In this document: positions 20,001 to 29,509 of the stretch, one piece after another
Layout of the letters: each line of letters begins with the position of its first letter
How positions within the stretch are numbered: position 1 is the first letter of the stretch
Source: Anopheles merus
Taxonomy: Eukaryota; Arthropoda; Insecta; Diptera; Culicidae
DNA length: 64,000 bases
NCBI RefSeq assembly: GCF_017562075.2
Contig: NW_024427592.1
Location: forward strand, 212,501-276,500
Direction of reading: 5' to 3'
Made by a program: the position numbers and the translations under genes
Notes under the pieces: model-generated
Database searches by the model: none
What the model was told of the DNA's origin: nothing
What the model saw: the letters and a program-made list of their open reading frames with translations, nothing else

Positions 20001-22974
20001 GTGAGCTTGGATTTCAGTGACTTATTGATACCATCGCAGGATAGTCAGTCCTGCGTATGGGGGCACGGTCTATTCGGGGCTTGAACCCATGACGGGCATG
20101 TTGTTACGTCGTACGAGTTGACGATTGTACCACGAGACCGGCCCAAACCTCACACCTTATTACATGGGGGAAAATAATGTTATTCCATTTTGGAATCTAA
20201 CCTTTAAACAGGGTTTGACCGACAGATATTTTCCAGTAGATCTCGTAGTAGATTCCGAGTAGATATTTTCCATCAAAGTTGATAGGCGTCATTCATCAAT
20301 TATGTAATGCTGATAGGGTGTGGAGAATTTTTTTGTTACGTAACGTAAAATAAAATGTTTGTTTTTTTTTTCGAATAACAAATGAGTAATAAACGAGGAT
20401 GTTTCTTCGTGACTGAAAGAGCTTTGCGGTTATGACAGCCTAAAAAAGATCTCGATCTCTTTTTTGTCTACGCTGCCGAATAGTCCGTCATTTGGTCCGT
20501 CGAATTTGGTTACCACAGACGGACGGACAGAAAAACTTAACACAGGATCGTCGCAGCAACGTTGCATTTCGTTACTGCGACGGCCATAGTGTGCGTGCCA
20601 CACGATTGTATAGACAGTCATTTGATGATAGTAGCATGCGATTCGCAAGTGACGACACGCGATTTGTAGCAAATGACACAAGAATCAGCTGTAAACAGGT
20701 GTAAATTGGAGATGGAGTTGTTGCAGTCAGTCGTTGTTTCGTCAAAGTTACAAAATAAAAATACATAAATACATGAATGCAAATACATCGAAAATACAGG
20801 CGAAACTCTTGCAAACATTACCGATTTTGTTCGTAATTTATAGGATATGCGTAACATATTAAAATTCACATGCAATGTGAAATAGAATAATCAATTTGAG
20901 GATGAAACAACATCTAAAACCAAAGAAAAAAATTCTGGAAAGATAGACTTATTTATGGAGGACCAGGAAAATGGCAGGATGAAAAACTCTTCTAGTGATG
21001 GTGATGCAAGTACATTGCAAACTGTGCTGAGGATCCGATTATCAGAAGCCTTTTGAATTTGATTGCTGCATAGTACAGCTTTTCTTTGTTTAACACTTTG
21101 AACGCCGGCCTGACGTTACAGTTTTTCGAATCAGCACGTAGCGCATGGCTAGAGAGCGATGAGAACGACAATTTGTCGTGCGATTGTTATCACTCTTTTG
21201 TTTCCTTGCAATAAGCGGCGTAGCACATGTCGTCCTCGTCCTCTCTTTTCTACCTCGTTCGTTCTCAACAGACTTACTGAGCGTCAGATACAAAGTTGAG
21301 CGGAGAACAAAACCGTCATGCGATTTCATATGTCGCGGCGCTTAAAATGTATTTTCTTGCTTTAGAGAAAGACACATTGTAATTTTCTCTAAATTTTTTC
21401 CTGTTCCTAGAGATAAAATAGGCAGGATTTGTCAAAAGAATTGTGGTTACCTTTGCAATTCTCATATTTCAGTAGAGCAGTGCATACGCCATGGGCAGGA
21501 ATACCACAATTGTGGCAATCCTGTGAGGTTTTGCATCTCAGCCTGGTATGACCATAATGAGCCCAATTAAGGCAAAGCATGGGTTTGGGATAATATGTAC
21601 GGAGAATCACTTGGTGTGGGCCAAGGCGGATAACAGAGGGGACGCGGGTTGCAGCAATACGGAGGAGGAAAGAATTGGTAGATATTATTTCGTTATTGAT
21701 TTTGCGAGTAAAACGGGGCAATTGAGTAACTTTTTGATCTTTCAAATTGTCAAGAACTTCATCATCCGTCATGTTTTTAAGATCAGAAAAGTAAATCACG
21801 CATTGGACAGTATTAAGGGGGGTAGTGCGGGGTGTGATGTTGATAGGTGTTCCGTTAAAAAGTTTGGTTAGAGTTTGTATTTTTTTGTAATGAGTCAAAT
21901 ATCTGGTTTTCAAAAGGTATTTGGTTCCGTTATTGATAAAGTAACAGGATTGATAAGGTAACATATTGTCGGCCCTCTCAGCACTGGCACTTGAAAAACG
22001 TCACTGTCACATTATTTTTCACAATGTCCACTGCACCACAATACCACTTGACTTTTGAACAAAAATGTCTTATGAGGGTCCACCAGACCAATGTCTTTAA
22101 ACACTCACTTCTTAGAAACATCCATTATCTGCACTCACAAAACAGGCTACATCCTTGGGCCACAACACTTTACGTAGCGCACAACGTAAAGTGCGTTAGG
22201 ATTGTTCTTGAAATTTTTTAATTTTTACATAAACGTCTCGCTTTGAAAACAACGAACACATCGAAAACAAACAAATTGAAATCAAATCCCAATCGCAATG
22301 GAATCTTTTTTCTAGGGAATAAAATTTTCAAATCTTTCGAATCCTGAATCTCATAACACTAGTAGGGGAAACGTTGCTTCTAAAACTTCCTCTCTCTACC
22401 ACGTTGTGTGTATCGAAAGGCGTTGAGTCTTGTTCACTTCCGGAGCGAACGTTTTGGGCGTGAACGGTGACTATATCGTAATTCTTATAAATTAGTACAA
22501 ATCATACTCTATTTGCATTTTTTCTTCAATGACGAATTTAACCTTCTATTTTTTAGGGATGCGCCAGCATACTATCGGACACCAAAATCTGATCCATATG
22601 CTCAACAACAAGAGCCTGAAGGATTGCTTGGAATAATTCCGCATTCAATACGTGGCAACATTTCTACGCTACAATCAATGGTTACAGCTACGGTACGTTA
22701 TGCGAACTGTGTGGCATGTTCATCTTTAGTTCTCGAGCGCTATGCCACCAGTGGGCAGAATTTTATTATAAACATTTTAAATGGATCAGAATCGCTCGAA
22801 GCAATAGCGGGATTACACAAATTAATTTCTAGTATCGATGAAGTCAATAATATGAAGGTAAATTAAAATATAGCATTAAAATTAAAATAATTCATTGAAA
22901 TGTTTCATAAAAATACATTATATATGTTTTAGGATACGCTTGACTTTGGTAGCGACTTTTCTGATGATTCCTAG
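13499..22974 (+). CDS. Atg7: Atg7, autophagy E1-like activating enzyme (last six exons)
   Basis: Host gene. Atg7 adenylates and thioesterifies Atg8 and Atg12 and passes them to Atg3 and Atg10 in the cytosol during autophagosome formation. Coding exons 13499-13657, 13738-13929, 14127-14312, 14388-14497, 22557-22857 and 22933-22974 all have AG/GT borders and join in consistent phase. Family peptides in order are SNPIRQSLYRFED, IPMPGHPVG, DSRESRWLP, NAALGFDSYLVMRHG, LGCYFCNDIVAPG, DRTLDQQCTVTRPG (catalytic Cys), CVACSS, and an acidic end SDFSDDS. The ATP-binding glycine loop and N-terminal domain must lie in exons left of 13499; I find none in the window, so they are either beyond the edge or separated by the BEL/copia insertion. 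No frame damage is seen in these exons. Confidence 0.95.
13738..13929 (+). CDS. Atg7: Atg7 exon b
   Basis: 64 codons, phase 0. It follows TTTTTTGTAG and ends AAC AAG before GTGAAT. It contains KIPMPGHPV and LLTDSRESRWLPTMLG, core Atg7 signatures. Confidence 0.94.
13979..14090. repeat. (AT)n microsatellite in Atg7 intron
   Basis: About 110 bp of AT dinucleotides with two CC interruptions, inside the 197-bp intron between exons b and c. The tyrosine/isoleucine frames here are low-complexity artefacts. Confidence 0.95.
14127..14312 (+). CDS. Atg7: Atg7 exon c
   Basis: 62 codons, phase 0. It follows ACACAG and ends before GTATGT. It carries VMNAALGFDSYLVMRHG and LGCYFCNDIVAPGN; the CYFC pair is expected to bind zinc with CVAC in exon e. 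Confidence 0.95.
14388..14497 (+). CDS. Atg7: Atg7 exon d (catalytic cysteine)
   Basis: 110 nt; ends in phase 2 before GTATGT. The peptide reads SMKDRTLDQQCTVTRPG, then SALAVELMISIIQH. The thioester-forming Cys codon is TGC 14418-14420. A decayed copy of the exon end lies at about 14542-14597. Confidence 0.95.
14542..14600 (+). pseudogene. Decayed duplicate of the 3' end of Atg7 exon d
   Basis: ATGGCTTCAGTATAAGCAC then CATGATATCGCTCATTCAAC parallels exon d 14450-14496 (ATGGCTTCAGCATTAGCAG, GATGATATCGATCATTCAAC) at roughly 85 percent by eye. It contains a stop and no usable donor. Another short ATGGCTTCGGC occurs at about 14780. Confidence 0.6.
14841..14919 (+). repeat. SINE 3' fragment
   Basis: AGTCAATGAAAGTCAAG, GGCAGGCCTTCACCGACAA and the tail GAAGAAGAA. 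It lies 55 bp from the oppositely oriented SINE at 14977-15151, tails facing each other. Confidence 0.75.
14977..15151 (-). repeat. SINE, head-truncated, with TSD
   Basis: Minus orientation, tail TTCTTCGTCTTCTTTGGC. The body matches the family, and the head stops after GGGGCTTGATCCCATGACGG. Flanks TATAGGATT (14968-14976) and TACAGGATT (15152-15160) form an 8/9 TSD. Confidence 0.75.
15161..15789. other. Atg7 intron sequence, nothing recognised
   Basis: No coding or repeat signal that I can support. The frame at 15542-15781 has no family motif and sits just upstream of the CR1 5' region. Confidence 0.45.
15790..19222 (+). mobile_element. CR1-type non-LTR retrotransposon, copy 1 (3'-truncated)
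   Basis: Lies in the Atg7 intron in sense orientation. It has a two-ORF layout: ORF1 with a PHD-like finger, ORF2 endonuclease-RT. The element stops in the middle of RT palm motif A/B (about 19220), so the YADD box and 3'UTR are gone; this is an unusual 3' truncation, since normal integration loses the 5' end. CR1 (mosquito T1/Q type, Jockey superfamily) is assigned from ORF1 type and ORF2 peptide style. Confidence 0.85.
16036..17004 (+). pseudogene. CR1 copy 1 ORF1 (PHD-like finger, RNA-binding domain)
   Basis: Starts ATG 16036. CCLCDSPFHQRCP and WCCIGCNNVF form a PHD/zinc-ribbon-like Cys-His finger. A basic linker follows, then an RRM-like part (ALYISRLSPDTTSDQIVQMV, TATLSFLSFKVLVP). One in-frame TAG (16267-16269) splits the frame into 16036-16269 and 16270-17004; apart from that stop it is open throughout. 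Confidence 0.82.
17178..19223 (+). pseudogene. CR1 copy 1 ORF2, endonuclease plus partial RT
   Basis: 681-residue open frame. The endonuclease has LFLYQNVRGLKSK, ILTETWLD, GGGVLIAV and LLFGDFNFPNLSW, with the end near VDVHHPPVEL (His of the catalytic dyad). A connector PPWSDARLRRLK is typical of CR1. RT begins PGPDGIPTAILAKC, then FPVYKKGDKNSAENYRGI, STRQHGFFPRRSVTTNL and motif A YTDLKAAFDRVNH. It then ends in unrelated sequence before the catalytic YADD, so it could not make cDNA. Confidence 0.88.
19224..19930. other. Atg7 intron sequence, nothing recognised
   Basis: AT-rich and no supported feature. It may include unrecognised old repeats. Confidence 0.4.
19942..20149 (-). repeat. tRNA-derived SINE, full length, perfect TSD
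   Basis: Tail CTTCTTCTTCTTCTTC on the plus strand. Head read on minus: GGCCGGTCTCGTGGTACAAT. TSD TCACACCTTAT at 19931-19941 and 20150-20160 (11/11). Confidence 0.92.
20165..21400. other. Atg7 intron sequence with dispersed-repeat scraps
   Basis: Positions 20287-20303 (CATCAATTATGTAATGC region) resemble 3597-3613, and 20362-20414 is an inverted match to 4151-4205, so part of this is an unnamed dispersed repeat. The rest shows nothing that I can name. Confidence 0.4.
21407..21964 (-). pseudogene. Non-LTR retrotransposon gag-like ORF with zinc knuckles (fragment)
   Basis: 185-residue frame. An RRM-like region (TVQCVIYFSDLKNMTDDEV) is followed by three Cys-His knuckles: CLNWAHYGHTRLRC, CHNCGIPAHGVC and CENCKGNHNSFDKSC. 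In the first knuckle the second Cys has become Trp. This is the ORF1 product of an I/Jockey-type element, which coats element RNA. No endonuclease or RT follows, so it is an isolated fragment in the Atg7 intron in antisense orientation. Confidence 0.7.
21970..22556. other. End of the 8-kb Atg7 intron, nothing recognised
   Basis: No feature beyond the acceptor CTATTTTTTAG at 22546-22556. Confidence 0.5.
22557..22857 (+). CDS. Atg7: Atg7 exon e
   Basis: Its first base completes the Gly codon begun at 14496-14497; 100 codons follow and it ends phase 0 before GTAAAT. Peptides EGLLGIIPHSIRGNIS, RYANCVACSSLVLE and FIINILNGSESLEAIAGL match the Atg7 C-terminal region. CVAC is the second zinc pair. 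Confidence 0.95.
22933..22974 (+). CDS. Atg7: Atg7 exon f (C-terminus)
   Basis: After TTTTAG: DTLDFGSDFSDDS and stop TAG 22972-22974. The short acidic Ser/Asp tail is the Atg7 segment used to recruit Atg8. Confidence 0.9.
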   Translation, partial: DTLDFGSDFSDDS

Positions 22975-22986
22975 TGTTTTTTTCCG

Positions 22987-22992
22987 AATAAA
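22987..22992 (+). terminator. Likely Atg7 poly(A) signal AATAAA
   Basis: AATAAA 13 bases after the stop codon. It is very close to the stop, so a longer 3'UTR is also possible. Confidence 0.5.
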
Positions 22993-23089
22993 TGTATCCA
23001 ACACTGTTTGTAACAAAATGGAAAATTTTAAATTGAGGTTTATCCGAATACAAATGAGTCTTCTATATAATTGTCCCATCGTAATAATA

Positions 23090-23340
23090 AATGTCATAGC
23101 TCTCTCTCTTGATGGCTTGCTCACGGTAGAGCACGTATCGTGACGTGGCCCGGTCATCAATGATTCTCCAGAATTTTCAGGTCCTGGCTGAAGCCTCCCA
23201 TCCATGTAGACACCCGATCTCCGACAAGTCTCGCTTCACCTGATCCAACCATCGAGCTTGCTGAGATTTCCTGCGTCTCATGCCGAACTTAGGATCGCTG
23301 TTCAACACCTTCTTAGTAGGGCATGGAGCATTGAACAGGA
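23090..23340 (-). pseudogene. 3'-terminal fragment of a non-LTR RT ORF (RTE-like)
   Basis: The minus strand gives CPTKKVLNSDPKFGMRRRK, QARWLDQVKRDLSEIG, HGWEASART, then after a stop and shift KFWRIIDDRATSRYVLY. This is the typical C-terminal tail of mosquito RTE-type RT proteins. The TGG-to-TGA change and shift lie near 23177. Confidence 0.65.
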
Positions 23341-23513
23341 CTCAAACATTAAATATAACGCAGACGCAATTTCTCCATGAAGGCAGAAACGATGACGATG
23401 GCACAGTAGATCGATTTGACGCTTTGGATCAGTAGACTTGCTACAGGTGCGCGTTATTAAGCTGGGTAGCTGATTTTCCTACGCAACAGCGCTTTCATGG
23501 GCTTATTAGACGA

Positions 23514-23660
23514 TGGAACGTACTGTCATCCTCATTTGGTATTTTTCTGTCAAACTTTGCCTTTCTTGCCAAAAATCCTGCCAACACGAACGGCAGGATT
23601 TTTGGCAAGAAAGGCAAAGTTTGACAGAAAAATACCAAATGAGGATGACAGTACGTTCCA
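23514..23660. repeat. Perfect 69-bp inverted repeat with 9-nt loop (hairpin)
   Basis: Left arm 23514-23582 (starts TGGAACGTACTGTCATCCTC) and right arm 23592-23660 are exact reverse complements over all 69 bases; the loop is AACACGAAC. No TSD is clear. It is either a very young MITE-like element or a hairpin-RNA locus. Confidence 0.95.
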
Positions 23661-24350
23661 TAAGGCATAAGATTTATTCTGTCAGTTCTTAAATTTTTCG
23701 TTAAATTTATTGATTTCCTGAGCTTTATCAGAAGCTATCAAGCATTTTTTATCCTTCACGTAGATGTTATCAAACACCATCAATAATTCAAATGCTTAAA
23801 TCGGCGTTGACATAAAAATTCCTCGAGAGAGCTAATAGGAAATGAGAATGTCGAATTCCGATTTCCAGACCAGTACTTATATTGGACATTACGTTACATT
23901 GGAGAAGCGTTACATGCCATATAATATTCCCAAGCAAAATTTTTATTGTACTTTTGTCATCTATGCGAACAACTGTTTTAGACTGTTTGAACAAAAAAAA
24001 AAAAGATAATTTAAGCTAGTTGTTACGTTATAAGCACCAAAAAGTTTTATTTTTGTACATCATTATACTGTGGTTCACGAGCAACAGCCATGGAAATGTA
24101 AAAACCCTTCAAATGGAAACTAAATTCAATTAGCATTATTAATAAGCAGGAAATAAAACATATGAGGAGATGAAAGCTATTCTGCCCAACGAAGGTTCAG
24201 CAGCACAAGAAAATACATCCTTTATTTATTTAAATGAGATAGTTTAGATTTGGTTCATAGCGGTCACATGAGGCCTTTTTGAAGTGTCGATCTGAAAATT
24301 GTACTAGAGAATCTAACCCAACGAATGATTGAGATGCACATTTGCTTCAG
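23661..24350. other. Intergenic sequence, nothing recognised
   Basis: AT-rich; no supported gene or repeat until the candidate exon at 24360. Confidence 0.4.
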
Positions 24351-24359
24351 AGCATTCAG

Positions 24360-24448
24360 GACTCCCTTTTCGGGGATCCACGCGGCCGCTTAGGACAGTG
24401 CAAATTGAATGTGCTGTCAGCAGCTATTTCGATTATTTGGATGAATTG
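24360..24448 (+). other. Candidate host exon, unidentified
   Basis: An open frame sits between a plausible acceptor (CATTCAG) and a consensus donor (GTAAGT). It encodes a non-repetitive peptide containing STRPLRTVQIECAVSSYFDY. No family is recognised and no partner exon is certain. A BamHI and a NotI recognition sequence lie side by side at 24374-24389, which could be chance. Confidence 0.25.
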
Positions 24449-24556
24449 GTAAGTTTAATTAAAACAAAACATAAATTAGAGATTGTCTACAAATCCTGTA
24501 TAAGTGACTCCGGAATTGATTCCATCTTATTACAAAATCGCACGTCTTACGCAGCG

Positions 24557-24678
24557 CTCTAGCAGCAATCGAACGAATGGGATTTGACATGTTTGTTTTG
24601 AAAACCAACTAATCGAACATGTCCAATTCCATACATTTTTCATGTTCGATGTCGTGTTTGGTTGCTGCAAGAGCGCCG
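24557..24678. repeat. Small inverted-repeat element at the CR1 copy 2 break
   Basis: GCGCTCTAGCAGCAATCGAAC near 24557 and GTTTGGTTGCTGCAAGAGCGC near 24655 are imperfect inverted ends of a roughly 120-bp unit. CR1 coding ends exactly at its right edge. Confidence 0.4.
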
Positions 24679-27008
24679 GGTTACACGTTGCAATCATTCC
24701 TAGTACACTATTGGCATGGTTAATGGTACGCTCAATATGATGATTGAATGACAGCTTTGCATCAAGGTGAACCCCAAGATCACAAATGACATTAACACGA
24801 TTTAATACAACAGAGTTTAGTGAATAATTATGAGACAACACATTTAAGCTCCGAGAGAAAGATATACAAGCACATTTATCGATACACAGGGAGAGAAAGT
24901 TAGCAGAACACCAAAAGCAGAATGAGTCTAACAGACATTGAAGAGAGACACATGAATTAGAGTCAGTGATAGGACAAAATATTTTTAAATCATCTGCAAA
25001 CATAAGGAAGGAATCGGATGGAAGAACAGAGCACACATCATTGACAAATAAAATAAAAAGTAAAGGACTCAAGACACTACCCTGGGGTACACCCGACGAA
25101 CAATGAAACTCATAAGAAAAACCGTCATTCAATTTAACACAGCAAAAACGATTCGATAGAAATGATTGTAGCCATTCAAGAAAGAAAGGAGAGAAGCCAA
25201 GTTTCTTGAATTTTTGCAATGAGCAGAGAATGGGGGATTTAATCGAACGCAGCTTTGAAATCGGTATACACAGCATCAACCTGCATGCCAGAGTCCAGAT
25301 TTAAGAGTGCTGAGGAAACAAATTCCATAAGATTAGTAGTGGTGGAGCGGCCAGCCATAAAGCCATGTTGATTTGGAATAATCCACGATTTCACCATTTC
25401 CATTAGAGGTAAACGAATAACAGATTCAAAAACTTTGCTGAACGCCGATAAAATAGATATGCCACGATAATTAGAGACGCAACCACGATCACCCTTTTTA
25501 AAAACTGGCCTTATACATGCTTGTTTCCAAATATTCGGAAAAGTAGCCGTGGACAAAGAAAGATTAAAAAGGAAAGAAACAGGAAGGGCTAGTGCTTCAC
25601 GACAATGAACGAGTAAAGCAGCAGGAATACCATCGGGACCCGGCACTGAGGATGGTTTAAGGTTACCTAATGCACGTAAAACAGATGCAGTGCTTACAGA
25701 AACAAATTCAACATTCAGGACATTGAGAGGGGTGAATGAAAGACTGGCCTCAAAGCTTGCAGAGTTATCTAAACCATTTTCATAGACACTCGAGAAATGA
25801 TCAGCAAAAAGCGAACGAATGTCATTCGGGCACGTAGCAAGCACATCACCAAGTGACATACTAGTAGGGAGGCCATTATTGTTTCTCATAGAGTTTATGT
25901 AATTCCAAAACGCTCGAGGGTTTGAACGGAAGCGAGATTGAAGACGCAAAACATATAATTTATGGCGATATCTGTTATATGATCTGTAAGCGGATGCTGC
26001 ATATTTAAATAACCTACGCGTGTACGGTGAACGCCAAGTCCGGTAAGCACGTGTAGCCCGATTTCGATCCCTAAGCAGAGAGCGCAGATGGCGGTCGGAC
26101 CATGGTGGGGAAGGAGGTGGTCTGAAGAGAGGAGAACAGGAGTTTAAGGAAGTGATAAGGATAGCATTGAACTGTGTTACAGCCTCATTGATGGACGTAC
26201 ATTCAAACAAAAATGACCAATCAATAGAGGACAAAATTACACGCAGCCTAGCATAGTCAGCCTTCTTATAATTATAAATAGGACTAAGATTAACACTTTG
26301 CACAGAAACAGGTAAGTTGGCAGTGGATAGATATTCAATTTCAAAAACAAACGGAGGATGGTGGTTATCAATTTTTACAAGAGGAAGATCTGCCTCATAA
26401 ACGGAACACGGCGTGAAGTTAAGAGAAAACAATAGTATAAGGTCAAGCACACGACCATTATGGTTTGGAATATTGTTTAGTTCACAAAATTCCATAACGT
26501 TGAATAAATCGACAAAAGGTGCATGACATAGCAACGCATTATGAGGTGTATAGTGCTGGAAAGGTGTCGTTAAATTAACAGAATTTATCCACTGCAGAGA
26601 AGTTTGATTAAAATCACCAAGAAGAATAAGTTGATCCTTGTTACGCAAGCGGGCTTTGACATCGTGAACGCATTCTAAAAGTTTTTCAAACGTACGCATA
26701 TCAGCTGCTAAGTAGGGTGGAACATAGATAACACCTATATATATATTAAAGCACTCATTTTTAATCACAACCCACACACACTCAAGCGGCGCGGCATTTA
26801 CAGAAATAGGCGCTGATGCTAAACTGGTCGAAACAGCAATGAGAACACCGCCACCGCGAGTACGAGAACTATTATTTATGTTACGATCACAACGGTAAAC
26901 GATAAATTTATCACTACTAAAGAGCATACTATTGGGTAAAGAATCATCAGCCCAGGTTTCAGTGAAAACAATCACATTAAAATCAGCAGCATCGGCCGCT
27001 AGCCTCAA
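24676..27008 (-). pseudogene. CR1 copy 2 ORF2, endonuclease and RT
   Basis: Frame 25239-27008 has VIVFTETWADDSLPN, GGGVLIAVST, LILLGDFNQTSLQW, DNHHPP, the PPSPPWSDRHLRSLLRDRN connector, then RT PGPDGIPAALLVHC, RPVFKKGDRGCVSNYRGIS, NQHGFMAGRSTTTNLMEF and motif A VYTDFKAAFD. A frameshift near 25240 moves to the frame 24676-25279, with SSGVPQGSVLSPLLFILFVN and the catalytic FADD (24989-25000). Both halves of the active site survive, so this copy was nearly intact apart from that shift and the 3' loss. Confidence 0.9.
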
Positions 27009-27059
27009 ATCAGTACATTTTGATCGGAACCCACGAGTGTTCTGATAGTAAATACTTAG

Positions 27060-28234
27060 CTATTCATTTGGTTCATTTGACAACGACGGTTGTCTGGCGT
27101 AATCACCACGGGTACGCTTAACAGGGGCAGGCAGGTTGTCTGGAGGCGACCGATCCGAAGGTTTACGAGAGGATCCAGTCGTTCTCGCAGGAATGAACAC
27201 CGATGAAGACGATGACGGAATCGACGAGGTTGATTGAAGAGCAGGAAGCACGGAAGTAGGCTCGGAACAGGTGTCACTCAGTGGACGAGAGAGAGCCGAA
27301 GGCAGAGAAGCACTCTGAGAAGGCATGCTGGCCAAGCGTGGTGTACTCAGAGAGCCGAAGTTAGATGGATCGTTTACGGGAGCATCCAATCGGGCGACGA
27401 TAGATTTAACGGTGTTAGTGTTGCTTGCACTATCGATATTTATGGCCGACTCATCTGTAAGCGTGTCGTTCACTGACACTACAGGGAGATGACGATTTTG
27501 GTAATCGATGAATTCTCGGAACACGAGAGACGGAGGCCAAGTGGCCGGAAAGAGAGCTTCTTCGCGCTTGCTTAAGGTACACCGACCTTAAACGATACGA
27601 ATGACATCGTTTCGACGTTGGCGCCAAGTTTTACGAGACGACGCACCACAACGTCCGATGGAGCAAGCGCAAGTCGATTTGTAACCATGGTAATGACATG
27701 CTTATCCGTTACAGATGTGTCGAAGCGCGACATAAAAATCCACGACAATGACTGTGGCCTTGGAGCCACAAATACTGGATCATATGTACTCCCCGATCCC
27801 GTTCCATGTTGCATTGCAGGCGCAGGAGGCACTGTCGGCCAGGGAGCCGGAGGGAGGTGACGAGATGGTAGATCGAGGGGTAGTGATGTTCGGAGAGGGC
27901 ACCGTGCGTCTCTCTTACCATATGCAGAATCAAACGAGGCACTCTCACTAAATAGATCCTGCTTAAGACGGTGAAGCAGATCCGCTCTTATCGAGTTACT
28001 GGCGTTTCCTAGAGACGAGAAAATGCCATCCATTGAATTGACCAAGGCGGCCTCAATCTCCGGAAACAATACAGGCTTTTTCGATTTACGCAAGGCATCA
28101 CATTGTTTGCATAGCCAGCACAGACCACAATCTGCCAACAATTCACTTAACGTGGATTCAGAGACACCGGCACAGTGAGCATGGAACAAACGGTCTGTAT
28201 TATCTGTCAAATCCCATATAAAATTTTTCCAGCG
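27060..28234 (-). pseudogene. CR1 copy 2 ORF1
   Basis: 28234-27572 has FHAHCAGVSE and CGLCWLCKQC (PHD-like finger), a Pro-rich linker and an RRM-like part (FMSRFDTSVTDKHVITMVTN, TMSFVSFKVGVP). A frameshift near 27550 leads to 27060-27524 (EFIDYQNRHLPV, then Ser/Thr/Pro-rich). It has the same architecture as 16036-17004. Confidence 0.82.
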
Positions 28235-28442
28235 CGTCCGATTGTATCGCATCTCAAGAAGTACAGACAGTATTTCCATATAGAGTTTAATACTTTAAAC
28301 GATTTGGTTAATGGTCTTATGACTTTTTAGTCAGTATTATGAAAAATTATGTGATTTTCGGTACAATATTAAAAAAATCAGTAGTTTTAGGAGGCTCATC
28401 TGTGATTCGGTAGGCATATAAAAAATTGGTAGGAATACAGAT

Positions 28443-28748
28443 TGTTGCGAACGCAACTTGTCGGCTCCTCGACAACCGTAAATACCGTTTCAAATAACGA
28501 CGCTATTGTACTTGTGCAAATTCACAATTCGTTTATTTCGCAAATCTTTACAAGCTTTATACGGGGTTTTAAAAAAACGCGGTATTCCTTGCACGGTATA
28601 AAACGTAGAGAGCTAACGTGACCTACGCGCGTTCCTCTTATAACTTTTTTCCGTCGGGCCATCGCTACATCGCGATCATTGCCCTTTTTCGCCGAACTTC
28701 GAGAACGTCGACTGTCACTTTGACTCGCAAGATCCTTAAACCCTAACA
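28443..28748 (-). repeat. Possible solo LTR
   Basis: The minus strand begins TGTTAGGGTTTAAGG and ends TTGCGTTCGCAACA, with AATAAA in GCGAAATAAACG. The TG...CA ends and size suit an LTR, but no matching TSD or internal region is seen. Confidence 0.3.
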
Positions 28749-28888
28749 CAACCCTGACAGCCGTTTGTTTACCTTTGACATCCGTTTGTTTACCTAACTG
28801 GCATAATCACGCGGTTCGTCGGCACGGTTACAAATGTAACGCAGATAGATCGGTATTTCTGGTTACTTCTGAAAGTAAGGCTCAGGGC

Positions 28889-29509
28889 GGTGGCAACGCT
28901 CATCCGATGCGATTTTATCGGACGCTTCTGTCAAACGCTATTTCGGCTCATATTGCGAAAATTTGAATTATTTGAATGGTTTAACCATTATAAAAAAATA
29001 ATTTCATATTGTTCCTACATAAACTGCTTGATTACATTGACAGATAAAATCGGATGCGACGATCCGACGAAATAAAAAATAATGGATTCCGTGGTAGGAC
29101 GATCGCACGTCCGACGTTATCTGTCAAATCTCATATAAATCTCGTCCGATCAAGGACCGTAAAGATATCAGGTCAAGTTATAAGCCCGTTTTGACAGCTA
29201 GGTGGAAGAAGAATCGACGAAGAAAACTGATAGTTAGTTTTTCGCGTTTGGCGAACGCTTCAAGTTCTCGAAGGAAAATTTCCATTTTAAATCACGGGCT
29301 GTGTTCTAATAAACTAAAATATTCACCTAAATTGATCTTCTCCAAATAATGACCATACAAAACGTAAACAATCCATTAATACATATACAAGCGGAATACC
29401 ATCTGTCAAAATCGGAGCCCAGGGGGGGATCGCCAAAAGCGCTATAACTACACCTCATTATACATTCCACCTTGCGTCCGATAAAATCGCATCCGATGAG
29501 CGCATCCAC
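28889..29509. repeat. MITE with about 35-bp terminal inverted repeats
   Basis: Left end GGTGGCAACGCTCATCCGAT and GCGATTTTATCGGACGC are mirrored at 29470-29509 (CTTGCGTCCGATAAAATCGC, GATGAGCGCATCCAC). The interior has CCGACGTTATCTGTCAAATC, also found fused to CR1 copy 2 ORF1. Confidence 0.7.

Larger units (their letters stand above)
24676..28280 (-). mobile_element. CR1-type retrotransposon, copy 2 (both ends lost)
   Basis: Minus-strand element of a different subfamily from copy 1. ORF1 (27060-28234) and ORF2 (24676-27008) are each split by a single frameshift. The 3' end is lost after RT, and the 5' end of ORF1 is replaced by MITE-like sequence (about 28195-28270). Confidence 0.85.

Noticed and set aside
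3735..20149. Intact tRNA genes suggested by box A/box B-like heads
   Set aside because: The heads are repeated many times, fused to a fixed body and (GAA)n tail and flanked by TSDs; no full cloverleaf is seen. They are SINEs.
24374..24389. Adjacent BamHI and NotI sites as a cloning-vector scar
   Set aside because: The surrounding sequence is not vector-like and continues an open frame; two sites can occur by chance.
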